A stretch of DNA of 14,972 nucleotides from Heritagella sp051881655 (GTDB lineage Bacteria; Bacillota; Clostridia; Oscillospirales; Acutalibacteraceae). The position numbers were made by a program, and so were the translations under genes. Where the stretch lies: positions 1 through 14,972 of the forward strand of contig JBJEQH010000075.1 in NCBI GenBank assembly GCA_051881655.1. The letters run 5' to 3'. How positions within the stretch are numbered: the stretch's first letter is position 1; every line of letters begins with the position of its first letter. Shown piece by piece: positions 1 to 6,185 of this stretch. The notes below the pieces were generated by a model. The model did no database searches. It was not told the origin of the DNA and saw only the letters and a program-made list of their open reading frames with translations.

Positions 1-880
1 AAAAGCCGGGATCAAACGGATCCACAACGGTATCCCCGCACTGGCGCGCCAGGGGGGAGGTGGTCAATTGCAGAAAGGACTCCAGGAAGGGCTCGACACC
101 GAAATTGGTCAAAGCCGAGCCGAAGAAAACCGGAGACAGCTTGCCCGACCGCACGGCCTGCACATCAAATTCATCGCCGGCGCCGTCCAGCAGCTCGACG
201 TCGTCCCGAAGGGTGGAGAGAAGATTTTCACCCAGCAGAGGCAGAAGCGAATCGTCATCCACATTGGATTCGTGGGCGGCCACCTCGTGCTGCCCATTGT
301 TGGCATCAAAAGTGATCAGACGGTGCTTCTCCCGGTCGTACACCCCCTTAAATTCTTTGCCGCAGCCCACGGGCCAGTTCATGGGATAGGTGCCGATTCC
401 CAGCTCGTTTTCAATCTCCTCCAGCAGCTCGTAGGGGTCGCGGGCCTCCCGATCCATTTTATTGATAAAGGTAAAAATCGGGATATGCCGCATGGTGCAT
501 ACCTTGAACAGTTTTCGGGTTTGGGCCTCGACGCCCTTACCGGCGTCGATGACCATCACCGCCGAGTCGGCGGCCATCAGAGTGCGATAGGTGTCCTCCG
601 AGAAATCCTGGTGGCCGGGGGTATCCAGAATATTGATGCAGTATCCCTCGTACTGGAACTGCATCACCGAAGAGGTGACCGAGATACCGCGCTGTTTTTC
701 GATCTCCATCCAGTCCGAAACCGCGTGGCGGGCATTTTTCTTTCCCTTTACGGCGCCGGCCAGATTGATGGCCCCGCCATAGAGCAGGAATTTTTCGGTC
801 AGCGTGGTTTTGCCGGCATCCGGGTGCGAAATAATCGCAAACGTGCGTCTTTTTTCAATTTCACGGCGAAGATCTGCCAA
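1..880 (-). CDS. prfC: Peptide chain release factor 3 (RF3), N-terminal part, cut by window edge
   Basis: RF3 is a cytoplasmic translational GTPase that recycles RF1/RF2 from the ribosome after peptide release. The minus strand reads through from a TTG start at 880-878 to the window edge, about 293 of the roughly 525 residues usual for the family. The GTPase motifs are in order: P-loop SHPDAGKT (residues 18-25), switch-I region RGISVTSS (64-71), G3 DTPGH (86-90) and G4 NKMD (140-143). The RHAVSDWMEIEKQRGISV stretch is characteristic of RF3 rather than EF-G. I chose TTG because AGGAGG lies 9 nt upstream (895-890) and the protein begins exactly as RF3 does, with MADLRREIEKRRTFAIISHP. The C-terminal domains II and III are off the window. 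An open frame of 297 codons on the opposite strand is a shadow of this gene. The identification is very secure. Confidence 0.97.
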   Translation of the reverse strand, partial: MADLRREIEKRRTFAIISHPDAGKTTLTEKFLLYGGAINLAGAVKGKKNARHAVSDWMEIEKQRGISVTSSVMQFQYEGYCINILDTPGHQDFSEDTYRTLMAADSAVMVIDAGKGVEAQTRKLFKVCTMRHIPIFTFINKMDREARDPYELLEEIENELGIGTYPMNWPVGCGKEFKGVYDREKHRLITFDANNGQHEVAAHESNVDDDSLLPLLGENLLSTLRDDVELLDGAGDEFDVQAVRSGKLSPVFFGSALTNFGVEPFLESFLQLTTSPLARQCGDTVVDPFDPGF

Positions 881-1159
881 GGTGAAATCCCTCCTGTATG
901 TTCCTTCAGGGTTCTTTTTTCTTATGCTTCACGAACCTTTTTATTTTATCATACCCTTTGAAAAAAAGCCACAGATTTTTGCAAGAAAAGCGCGGAATCT
1001 GAAATCCTCCGCCTTTATGCCAGGCCGCACTGCCGCTGCATTTTCCGTCTGTTTTCCCGGAAGAAATGGGAACAGAAAATCGGATCCGAATGCTGCAAAA
1101 GAAGTGCATTTGGGGAAGCGGTGTGCTATACTGATGAAAAAAGCGGAGGAGTGTAAACG
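881..1159. other. Divergent intergenic region between prfC and the GNAT gene
   Basis: This spacer carries the leaders of two divergent genes. On the minus side, TATGAT (953-948) and the overlapping TAAAAT (948-943) could be -10 elements for prfC, but no good -35 lies at the right spacing. In the middle there is an imperfect inverted repeat at 1040-1080 (ATTTT..CTGTT..CCC pairing with GGG-AACAG-AAAAT) and a small stem at 992-1012 (GCGGA/TCCGC). Neither has a terminator-like T tract. I see no small gene here. Confidence 0.4.
1124..1132 (+). promoter_or_regulatory. Extended -10 promoter of the GNAT-glycosylase unit
   Basis: TGC followed by TATACT (1127-1132) forms an extended -10 element 27 nt before the GNAT start codon. 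The -35 position at 17 bp spacing (1104-1109, GTGCAT) is poor, which is tolerated by extended -10 promoters. Confidence 0.55.
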
Positions 1160-1732
1160 ATGAATGCCAAAATGAATCCCTATGAAACGTGCCCGGTCTT
1201 TGAAAACGAGCGGTATCTTCTGCGGTTTGCCAGAGAGGAGGATGCCGCGGACCTGCTGCAGGTTTATTCCGATGAAAAAGCGGTTCCGTTTTTTAACGCG
1301 GATAACTGCGGCGGCGATGATTTCCACTATACCACGCTGGAGCGGATGGAGCAGGCGATCCGGTACTGGAAGTGGGAGTATGACAGAAAGGGCTTTGTGC
1401 GCTGGACGATTGTGGAAAAAGAAAACGGCCGTGCGGTGGGAACCATCGAGCTGTTCAACCGTCAGGCTCAGGACTATTTTGACAACTGTGGGCTGCTGCG
1501 GCTGGATTTACGGTCGGACTATGAGAAGTGCGAGCCGATTGCCGACATTCTGTCGCTGATCGTGCCGCCCGCTTTCCTGTGGTTTGACTGTGAAATGATC
1601 GCGACCAAAATTCCTCCCTTTGCCGGAGAGCGGAGAAAAGCGGCCGAATCCCTGGGCTTTTCCGCTTCGGAGGAAAAGCTGGTGGGACACGACGGAACCG
1701 GTTATTTCCACTATTTTATTCTGCACCGGTAA
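1160..1732 (+). CDS. GNAT-family N-acetyltransferase, divergent
   Basis: This 190-residue protein is probably an acetyl-CoA-dependent N-acetyltransferase of the GNAT fold. It opens with the ribosomal-protein/antibiotic acetyltransferase pattern ENERYLLRFAREEDAADLL (residues 15-33) and has a plausible beta-4 strand (RWTIVEKENGRAVGTIELF, 81-99). After the next strand (LLRLDLRSDYEK) the usual acetyl-CoA loop Q/R-x-x-G-x-G/A is not visible; DYEKCEPIADIL stands in its place. Cofactor binding may therefore be weak or unusual. The substrate cannot be told. The ATG at 1160 has GGAGGAG 8 nt upstream. It is followed after 12 bp by the YcaQ-like gene, whose ribosome site lies directly behind this stop codon, so the two are probably co-transcribed. 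A detoxification or resistance role for the pair is inference only. Confidence 0.75.
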   Translation: MNAKMNPYETCPVFENERYLLRFAREEDAADLLQVYSDEKAVPFFNADNCGGDDFHYTTLERMEQAIRYWKWEYDRKGFVRWTIVEKENGRAVGTIELFNRQAQDYFDNCGLLRLDLRSDYEKCEPIADILSLIVPPAFLWFDCEMIATKIPPFAGERRKAAESLGFSASEEKLVGHDGTGYFHYFILHR

Positions 1733-1744
1733 AGGAGGAGAAAT

Positions 1745-2923
1745 ATGCCGGACATCCGTCTTACCCAAAGGGAAGCGCGAAGATTTCTTCTGAAAAAACA
1801 GGGGCTGCTGGGGCAGTACCGGTTTCAGGGGAAAAGCGGCGCCCTCGCTTTTATCCGGCAGGCGGGATGTATTCAGTTCGATCCCGTGGATGTGTGCGGA
1901 AAGAATGCCGAAATCGTTCTGCACTCCAGGGTTCAGGGCTTTACCCGCTCCATGCTGGACGAATTGCTGTATACCGACCGAAAGCTGCTGGATTACTTTG
2001 ATAAGAACCTGTCGGTTATCCCCATAGAAAACTGGAAATATTTCAGCCGGCAGCGGGAAAAGTACCGAAAGGAAAAGAGAAGCGGAGAGGAAATTCAACA
2101 GGTGCGGGATCGGGTTCTCGCGGCTATTGCAGAGAAGGGCCCGCTGTGCTCGGCCGATCTGGATTTTCCCCAGAAGGTGGACTGGTATTGGAACGAAACC
2201 CGGCTCTCACGGGCGGCACTGGAACACTTGTATTTTACCGGGGAACTGGTCATCCATCACAAAAAGGGGAATGTGAAATATTACGATCTGGCTGAAAACA
2301 TCATTCCCGCCCCGATTCTGCGGGAACCGGATCCGTATCCCTGCGATTTTGATCACCGGAAATGGCGGGTCCTGCAGCGGATTGGTTCGGTGGGGCTGCT
2401 GTGGAACCGGGCGTCGGACGCATGGCTGGGGATTGACGGATTGACAGCAAAGGAGCGAAATGCCGTTTTCTCCTCCCTGCTGTCCGAATCCCGGATTCTC
2501 TGCGTTCGGGTGGAGGGCAGTGATTTTCCCTTTTATTGCCGCCGGGAGGACGAAGAACTTCTGAATGCCTGCCGCGTACCTGGACGGGAGGCGTGCAGCG
2601 ATCCGCCGCGCTGTGAATTCATCGCCCCCCTCGATAACATGATGTGGGACAGAAATTTGATCAAAGAGCTCTTCGGCTTTGCCTATAAGTGGGAGATATA
2701 CACCCCCAAATCCCAGCGCCAATACGGCAGTTATGTGCTGCCCATTCTGTATGGGGAGCGGTTTGTGGGGAGAATCGAGATGGTTTTCGACAAAAAGAGC
2801 CGGGAACTCCGGGTGCTCCATCTGTGGTATGAACCCGATGTAAAACCCGATAAGGACATGGAGGAAGCAATCCGCGCTGCAACCGGGCGCTTTGAAAAAT
2901 GGAGAAAAAACGAATCGGACTGA
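1745..2923 (+). CDS. YcaQ/AlkX-like winged-helix DNA glycosylase (HTH_42 family)
   Basis: This 392-residue protein matches the YcaQ (AlkX) family, whose E. coli member is about 410 residues and excises bulky or cross-linked alkylpurine adducts from DNA. The family's N-terminal layout is clear: a helix-turn-helix start (RLTQREARRFLLKKQGLLG), then IQFDPVD at 43-49, followed by AEIVLHSRVQGF and a stretch ending LDYFDKNLSVIP. QFD at 44-46 corresponds to the Q-hydrophobic-D catalytic signature I recall for the YcaQ branch; the AlkZ branch has QxQ. The C-terminal half contains FIAPLDNMMWDR and LPILYGERFVGRIEM, also family-typical. The start is set by AGGAGG 7 nt upstream of ATG 1745. It sits 12 bp behind the GNAT gene and ends in a terminator. 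The family call is strong; activity on a particular adduct is untested. Confidence 0.88.
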   Translation: MPDIRLTQREARRFLLKKQGLLGQYRFQGKSGALAFIRQAGCIQFDPVDVCGKNAEIVLHSRVQGFTRSMLDELLYTDRKLLDYFDKNLSVIPIENWKYFSRQREKYRKEKRSGEEIQQVRDRVLAAIAEKGPLCSADLDFPQKVDWYWNETRLSRAALEHLYFTGELVIHHKKGNVKYYDLAENIIPAPILREPDPYPCDFDHRKWRVLQRIGSVGLLWNRASDAWLGIDGLTAKERNAVFSSLLSESRILCVRVEGSDFPFYCRREDEELLNACRVPGREACSDPPRCEFIAPLDNMMWDRNLIKELFGFAYKWEIYTPKSQRQYGSYVLPILYGERFVGRIEMVFDKKSRELRVLHLWYEPDVKPDKDMEEAIRAATGRFEKWRKNESD

Positions 2924-2962
2924 AAACCGCTGCCTGTGGCTGCTGTCATGGCGGCGGTTTTT
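2924..2962 (+). terminator. Rho-independent terminator after the glycosylase gene
   Basis: AAACCGC-T-GCC (2924-2934) pairs with GGC-G-GCGGTTT (2950-2960), with one T/G mismatch and a 15-nt loop. The 3' end runs into five T residues. It begins one base after the stop codon. Confidence 0.8.
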
Positions 2963-3012
2963 CTGCGTTATCTCAAATTAGCAAACAAAAAGAAAAAATA
3001 TTTCATTATATA

Positions 3013-3041
3013 TAGACAAATAAAAAATTATTTGCTATAAT
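3013..3041 (+). promoter_or_regulatory. Strong sigma-70/SigA promoter of the DUF2087 regulator
   Basis: TAGACA (3013-3018, 5 of 6 consensus) is separated by exactly 17 bp from TATAAT (3036-3041), which also carries a TGC extension. Transcription would start near 3048, leaving a leader of about 17 nt that just holds the GGAGGGG ribosome site. The region around it is very AT-rich compared with the neighbouring genes. Confidence 0.88.
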
Positions 3042-3064
3042 GCAAACGAATGGAGGGGATAGTT

Positions 3065-3829
3065 GTGAACCAAAAGAAAGAAATTTGGGATTGCTCACCG
3101 GAAGAGATGTGCCGCGGCTATGAAGAGGGGGAAAACGAGTTTTCCTGTCTGCTGTGCGGAGCTTCCTTTGAAAAGGAGAGAGTTTGGCCGGAGGGGGACC
3201 AACTGTATACAACCAAAGGGGCCGTTGTGCGCCATATCCGGCAGGAGCACGGGGATTTCTGCGATTGGATTTTGCAGAAGAATGCGGATAAGCTGGGCGT
3301 TTCCGACAGTCAGCACCAGCTTTTGCAGTGTATGAGTCGGGGGCTGAGTGACCGGGAAATTGCCGCCGAAATGGGGATCGCATTGTCCACTGTGCGGAAT
3401 CACCGATTCCGTTTGAGGGAAAAGGAAAAGCAGTGCCGCCTGTTTTTGGGGATGATGCAGTCCCTGCAGGAGAAGACATGCCGCCCCATCCGGGTCAGCG
3501 ATCAGGGAGAATTGTGCGAGGCTCCGCTGACGGCGGCCATGGTGGACGACCGGTACGGGATCACCGAAGCGGAGCGCGTGAAAACCCTGTCGGTCTGTTT
3601 CGATGAGAACGGGGCGCTGCATCACTTCCCTGCCAAGGAGAAAAAGAAGATTATTGTCCTGCGAAAGATTATGGAGAATTTTTCGCCGGGAAAGACCTAT
3701 ACGGAAAAAGAGGTTAACCGTGTACTTCAGAGGATTTACGCGGATTATGCCACGCTTCGCCGTTCCCTGATTGAGTATGGACTGATGGAGCGCACGCCCA
3801 GCGGCAGTGTGTACCGGGTAAAAGAATAA
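3065..3829 (+). CDS. DUF2087 transcriptional regulator with zinc finger and LuxR-type HTH
   Basis: This 254-residue protein is probably a cytoplasmic DNA-binding regulator. Residues 28-62 hold a C2H2-like zinc site (C28, C31, H57, H62). Residues 83-118 form a LuxR/GerE-type helix-turn-helix (LLQCMSRGLSDREIAAEMGI, then STVRNHRFRLREK). Residues 184-254 are a DUF2087 domain (FPAKEKKKIIVLR...DYATLRRSLIEYGLMER). An ATG at 3050 is in frame, but I chose the GTG at 3065: GGAGGGG (3052-3058) lies 6 nt before it, whereas the ATG would sit at the predicted transcript start with no ribosome site. It has its own promoter and terminator, so it is a single-gene unit. The target genes and signal are unknown; DNA or metal binding is inferred from the motifs. 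Confidence 0.85.
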   Translation: MNQKKEIWDCSPEEMCRGYEEGENEFSCLLCGASFEKERVWPEGDQLYTTKGAVVRHIRQEHGDFCDWILQKNADKLGVSDSQHQLLQCMSRGLSDREIAAEMGIALSTVRNHRFRLREKEKQCRLFLGMMQSLQEKTCRPIRVSDQGELCEAPLTAAMVDDRYGITEAERVKTLSVCFDENGALHHFPAKEKKKIIVLRKIMENFSPGKTYTEKEVNRVLQRIYADYATLRRSLIEYGLMERTPSGSVYRVKE

Positions 3830-3874
3830 AAAATGCCCTTCTCTCCGTAATAAAGCGGAAAGAAGGGCATTTTT
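3830..3874. terminator. Bidirectional Rho-independent terminator
   Basis: AAAATGCCCTTCT (from 3830) pairs with AGAAGGGCATTTT (3861-3873), and the inner TCCG/CGGA extends the stem. A-tracts on the left and T-tracts on the right let it work both ways. It starts directly after the stop of the DUF2087 gene and lies 43 bp past the stop of the converging PAP2 gene. Confidence 0.93.
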
Positions 3875-3916
3875 CCATATTTTGATAGAATCAAAAGAGC
3901 AGAAAATTCTGAGCTC

Positions 3917-4438
3917 TCAGCAGGACAGGTAGATCCAGTGCAGCAGCAGCGCCAGAACAATGCCCAATGCGGAACCGAAGCAGGCCTCGATGGGCCGGTG
4001 ACCCAGGGATTCGTTCAGTTCCGGGATCTGTTCCCGCAGGTTTCGGCGGATGATGCGGTGTTCATTCGATTCCCCATTTTTTTCGGCCTCGGCATCCAGC
4101 TCATCGATCATCAGGTTCAGGGCCCTGGCGTGCAGACTCGCCTCCCATCGAACACCCGTGGCGTCGTAAATCACAATCACGGTCAGAATGGCCGCAATGG
4201 CGAATTCGGGGGATTGAAACCCGCAGGTCAGCAGGGCGGTGATGGCCATGGCGCAGGTGGTGGCCGAATGGGCACTGGGCATGCCGCCCGCCCCCTTCAG
4301 CCGCTCCAGCCGGATTTCCTTATGGCGGATGTAATAATAGATCAGCTTAATAATCTGCGCGGTCATCCAGGCCAGCAGACCGGCATTGAGAATTTGATTG
4401 GAAAAAAGGAATTCAATTGTTTCCCACACATGATTCAT
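3917..4438 (-). CDS. Divergent PAP2 family membrane protein (DUF212, YuiD-like)
   Basis: This 173-residue integral membrane protein belongs to the divergent PAP2 (DUF212) family, which resembles acid phosphatase/vanadium haloperoxidase-type lipid phosphatases; its substrate is not known. Family signatures are visible: GGMPSAHSA (51-59), YDATGVR (91-97) and LGHRPIE (145-151). Hydrophobic stretches at about 17-37, 56-74, 78-93 and 153-172 are likely membrane segments, with an acidic cytoplasmic loop at 112-125. A frame open to 4525 would add 29 residues, but that region contains the promoter, so I start at ATG 4438, which has GGAG 5 nt upstream. It is divergent from the HD-nuclease unit and ends at a shared bidirectional terminator. 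The family call is secure and the biochemical role is open. Confidence 0.9.
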   Translation of the reverse strand: MNHVWETIEFLFSNQILNAGLLAWMTAQIIKLIYYYIRHKEIRLERLKGAGGMPSAHSATTCAMAITALLTCGFQSPEFAIAAILTVIVIYDATGVRWEASLHARALNLMIDELDAEAEKNGESNEHRIIRRNLREQIPELNESLGHRPIEACFGSALGIVLALLLHWIYLSC

Positions 4439-4496
4439 AGTAACTCCGTTCTCAGAAGGGTAGAAAGGGCGGATGTTGGATTTTGTTTGTAAAACT

Positions 4497-4525
4497 ACTA
4501 TACCTGTTTTTGGCCTCTCTGTCAA
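4497..4525 (-). promoter_or_regulatory. Near-consensus promoter of the divergent PAP2 gene
   Basis: On the minus strand, perfect TTGACA (4525-4520) is followed after 17 bp by TATAGT (4502-4497). Transcription would start near 4490, about 50 nt before the start codon. This is one of the best promoters in the window. Confidence 0.88.
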
Positions 4526-4526
4526 A

Positions 4527-4560
4527 CGAAAAGAATCGAAATCTGTTATTCCGTTTTTCG
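4527..4560. promoter_or_regulatory. Imperfect palindrome between divergent promoters, possible operator
   Basis: CGAAAAGAAT (4527-4536) is the inverse of ATTC-(CGT)-TTTTCG (4548-4560), apart from a 3-nt bulge. It sits between the -35 of the PAP2 promoter and the -10 of the HD unit, where a repressor could affect both. No regulator is identified. Confidence 0.3.
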
Positions 4561-4567
4561 CAGGATG

Positions 4568-4576
4568 TGCTATAAT
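4568..4576 (+). promoter_or_regulatory. Extended -10 promoter of the HD / nuclease-like / YnzC unit
   Basis: TGC plus a perfect TATAAT (4571-4576) lies about 60 nt before the HD gene start. No good -35 is found at 16-18 bp spacing, so this would rely on the extended -10 or on an activator. Confidence 0.6.
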
Positions 4577-4636
4577 GATTCCGGTATATGGATCCGGGGT
4601 ACCGGATAATCAGAATAAAGAAGGGAATGAAGAAAC

Positions 4637-5203
4637 ATGGCATGGATTCCTACGGTGGAAGAAGCCAGAAAATACTTGGCAGAATACAATGAGGAAGAGT
4701 TCCATCTGCGTCATGGCGAGATTGTGGGGGCGGTTTTGGGGGCCTTTGCCGCTGAATTTGACCCCGGCCGGGAGGAATACTGGCAGGTCGTCGGTCTGCT
4801 GCATGATTTGGATTTTGAGAAATGGCCTAAGGAGCACTGTGTGAAAAGCCAGCAGTTGATGCGGGAGAGAGACATGGACGAGTCTATTATCCACGCAACC
4901 GCCAGCCATGGATGGGGGCTGACCGTCGATATTGCGCCGGAATCCACCATGGAAAAAATCCTGTTCGCTGTGGACGAGCTGACCGGCCTGATCGGAGCGG
5001 CCGCCCTGATGCGCCCGAGCAAAAGCGTGTCGGATATGGAACTGAAGTCCCTGAAGAAGAAATATAAGGACAAAAAGTTTGCCGCCGGCTGTTCCCGTGA
5101 GGTGATCCAGAAAGGGGCCGAATTGCTGAATTGGCCGCTCGACGAGCTTTTGGAGCGCACCCTGCAGAAGATGAAGGACCTGGCCCCCACCTTGAGTTTA
5201 TGA
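4637..5203 (+). CDS. HD-domain metal-dependent phosphohydrolase-like protein
   Basis: This 188-residue soluble protein carries the HD superfamily ligand set: H26, H56-D57 in GLLHDLDFEKWPKEH, and D113 in LFAVDELTGLI. H86 and H91 (HATASHGWG) provide further potential ligands. The layout matches the common clostridial 'HD domain hydrolase' of about 190 residues, including RPSKSVSDMELKSLKKKYKDK and FAAGCSRE. The HD superfamily includes nucleotide and phosphodiester hydrolases; the substrate of this subgroup is not known to me. The ATG at 4637 has a modest GAAGGGAA-type ribosome site. Its TGA (5201-5203) overlaps the ATG of the next gene as ATGA, which suggests translational coupling to the nuclease-like protein. 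The domain call is strong and the function open. Confidence 0.88.
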   Translation: MAWIPTVEEARKYLAEYNEEEFHLRHGEIVGAVLGAFAAEFDPGREEYWQVVGLLHDLDFEKWPKEHCVKSQQLMRERDMDESIIHATASHGWGLTVDIAPESTMEKILFAVDELTGLIGAAALMRPSKSVSDMELKSLKKKYKDKKFAAGCSREVIQKGAELLNWPLDELLERTLQKMKDLAPTLSL

Positions 5204-5973
5204 GTGGGGGAATTGGAACACTGGGGGAAAAGAGCCTGCACCGCGCATTAAAAAGCTGGTACCAGCCGGACGAGACCCGGCACGAGGTTCGCCTGGGGCG
5301 CTTTACCGCCGATGCGGAGAATCCGCAGGGCGGCGTGATCGAGATACAGACCGGCAGCTTTTTTTCCCTCAAAAAGAGGCTTCCGGTTTATCTGATGGCG
5401 GGACGGGTTCTGCTGGTCTGCCCGGTGGTGCAGCGCAAATGGCTATGCTGGGTGGATCCGGAGACCGGCGAGGTGCTGTCCCGCCGCCGTTCTCCCAAGC
5501 AGGGCACGGTGCTGGATCTCTCCCGGGAGCTGGTTCACATTCTGCCGTTTCTGCGGGAGGAAAATCTGGTGTTCAGTTTTCCTTTTCTGGAAGTGGAGGA
5601 GTACCGCCTGCAGGATGGATGGAGCAGGGATAAGAAACGCGGCAGCAGCCGGTATGAGAGAAAGCTGCTGCAGATTTTTCAGCGGGTGGATGTGTGTACG
5701 CCCGCGCAATGGGCCGCCCTTCTGCCGGATTTGCCGCAGCCGTTTACGGTAAAGGACCTGCAGAAAGCGGCACGGCTCTCTTCCCAGGGGGCCAGTGCCG
5801 CTGTCAAGGTGTGGAAAACCGTCGGGGCCCTGATTTTCTGCGGAAAAAAGGGGCGCAGCTATACGTACCGTCCCATACGGCCCGGGGAAATCGCCGTTCC
5901 CTCAGAGACAACAGGGGATTCCACGGTGGAAATCGAAAAGAACGGAGGATTATATGGATCCGAAACTGATTGA
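5200..5973 (+). CDS. Uncharacterised protein with CoiA-like D...ExQ nuclease signature and C-terminal winged-helix-like region
   Basis: I do not recognise a named family for this 257-residue protein. Residues 28-50 (HEVRLGRFTADAE, then GGVIEIQ) place D38 ten residues before E48-I49-Q50, followed by a basic helix (FFSLKKRL). This resembles the PD-(D/E)XK fold in the ExQ variant seen in competence protein CoiA. A middle part (62-135) alternates strands with a WVDPETGEVL segment. Residues 180-224 (FTVKDLQKAARL, then SAAVKVWKTVGALIFCGKKG) look like a winged helix and could bind DNA. I start at ATG 5200, which overlaps the HD stop codon as ATGA; no independent ribosome site is visible, so it probably depends on coupling. 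Its 3' end overlaps the YnzC gene by 20 bp. Nuclease activity is inference from one motif. Confidence 0.8.
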   Translation: MSGGIGTLGEKSLHRALKSWYQPDETRHEVRLGRFTADAENPQGGVIEIQTGSFFSLKKRLPVYLMAGRVLLVCPVVQRKWLCWVDPETGEVLSRRRSPKQGTVLDLSRELVHILPFLREENLVFSFPFLEVEEYRLQDGWSRDKKRGSSRYERKLLQIFQRVDVCTPAQWAALLPDLPQPFTVKDLQKAARLSSQGASAAVKVWKTVGALIFCGKKGRSYTYRPIRPGEIAVPSETTGDSTVEIEKNGGLYGSETD

Positions 5974-6172
5974 CCGGATTAACGAACTGGCCCGCAAGCA
6001 GCGCGGGGAAGGGTTGACCGAAGAGGAGAAAAAGGAGCAGCAGGAGCTGCGGGCCCAGTATCTGGCCGCATGGCGGGAAAATCTGCGCGGCCAGCTGGAG
6101 AGCATGGTGATTGTGGAACCCGATGGGACCCGCCGCCCGGTTCGGAAAAAAGAGGAAAAGCCCCGCTCCTGA
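5954..6172 (+). CDS. DUF896 / YnzC-family small protein
   Basis: This 72-residue cytoplasmic protein is a clear DUF896 (UPF0291) member: LIDRINELARKQRGEGLTEE (5-24) begins the short helical hairpin, followed by a basic helix and the VEPDG motif. The Bacillus relative YnzC is encoded with yneA/yneB in an SOS-induced operon; the molecular role is unknown. A strong GGAGG site (5944-5948) lies inside the preceding coding region, 5 nt before ATG 5954, and the genes overlap by 20 bp in different frames. This makes it the third gene of the HD / nuclease-like / YnzC unit. No clear LexA box (GAAC-N4-GTTC type) is seen upstream of the unit, so SOS control is not supported here. Confidence 0.93.
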   Translation: MDPKLIDRINELARKQRGEGLTEEEKKEQQELRAQYLAAWRENLRGQLESMVIVEPDGTRRPVRKKEEKPRS

Positions 6173-6185
6173 TCAGGGCTGTTTT
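6156..6185. terminator. Possible weak bidirectional terminator across two abutting stop codons
   Basis: AAAAGCCC (6156-6163) pairs with GGGCT-g-TTTT (6176-6185), giving a 5-bp perfect core and a flanking A/T zip with one bulge. The loop contains TGATCA, the stops of both converging genes. The core stem is short, so function is uncertain. Confidence 0.35.

Noticed and set aside
68..961. 297-codon open frame on the plus strand opposite prfC
   Set aside because: It is antisense to a clear RF3 gene whose GTPase motifs are intact; it has no family signature.
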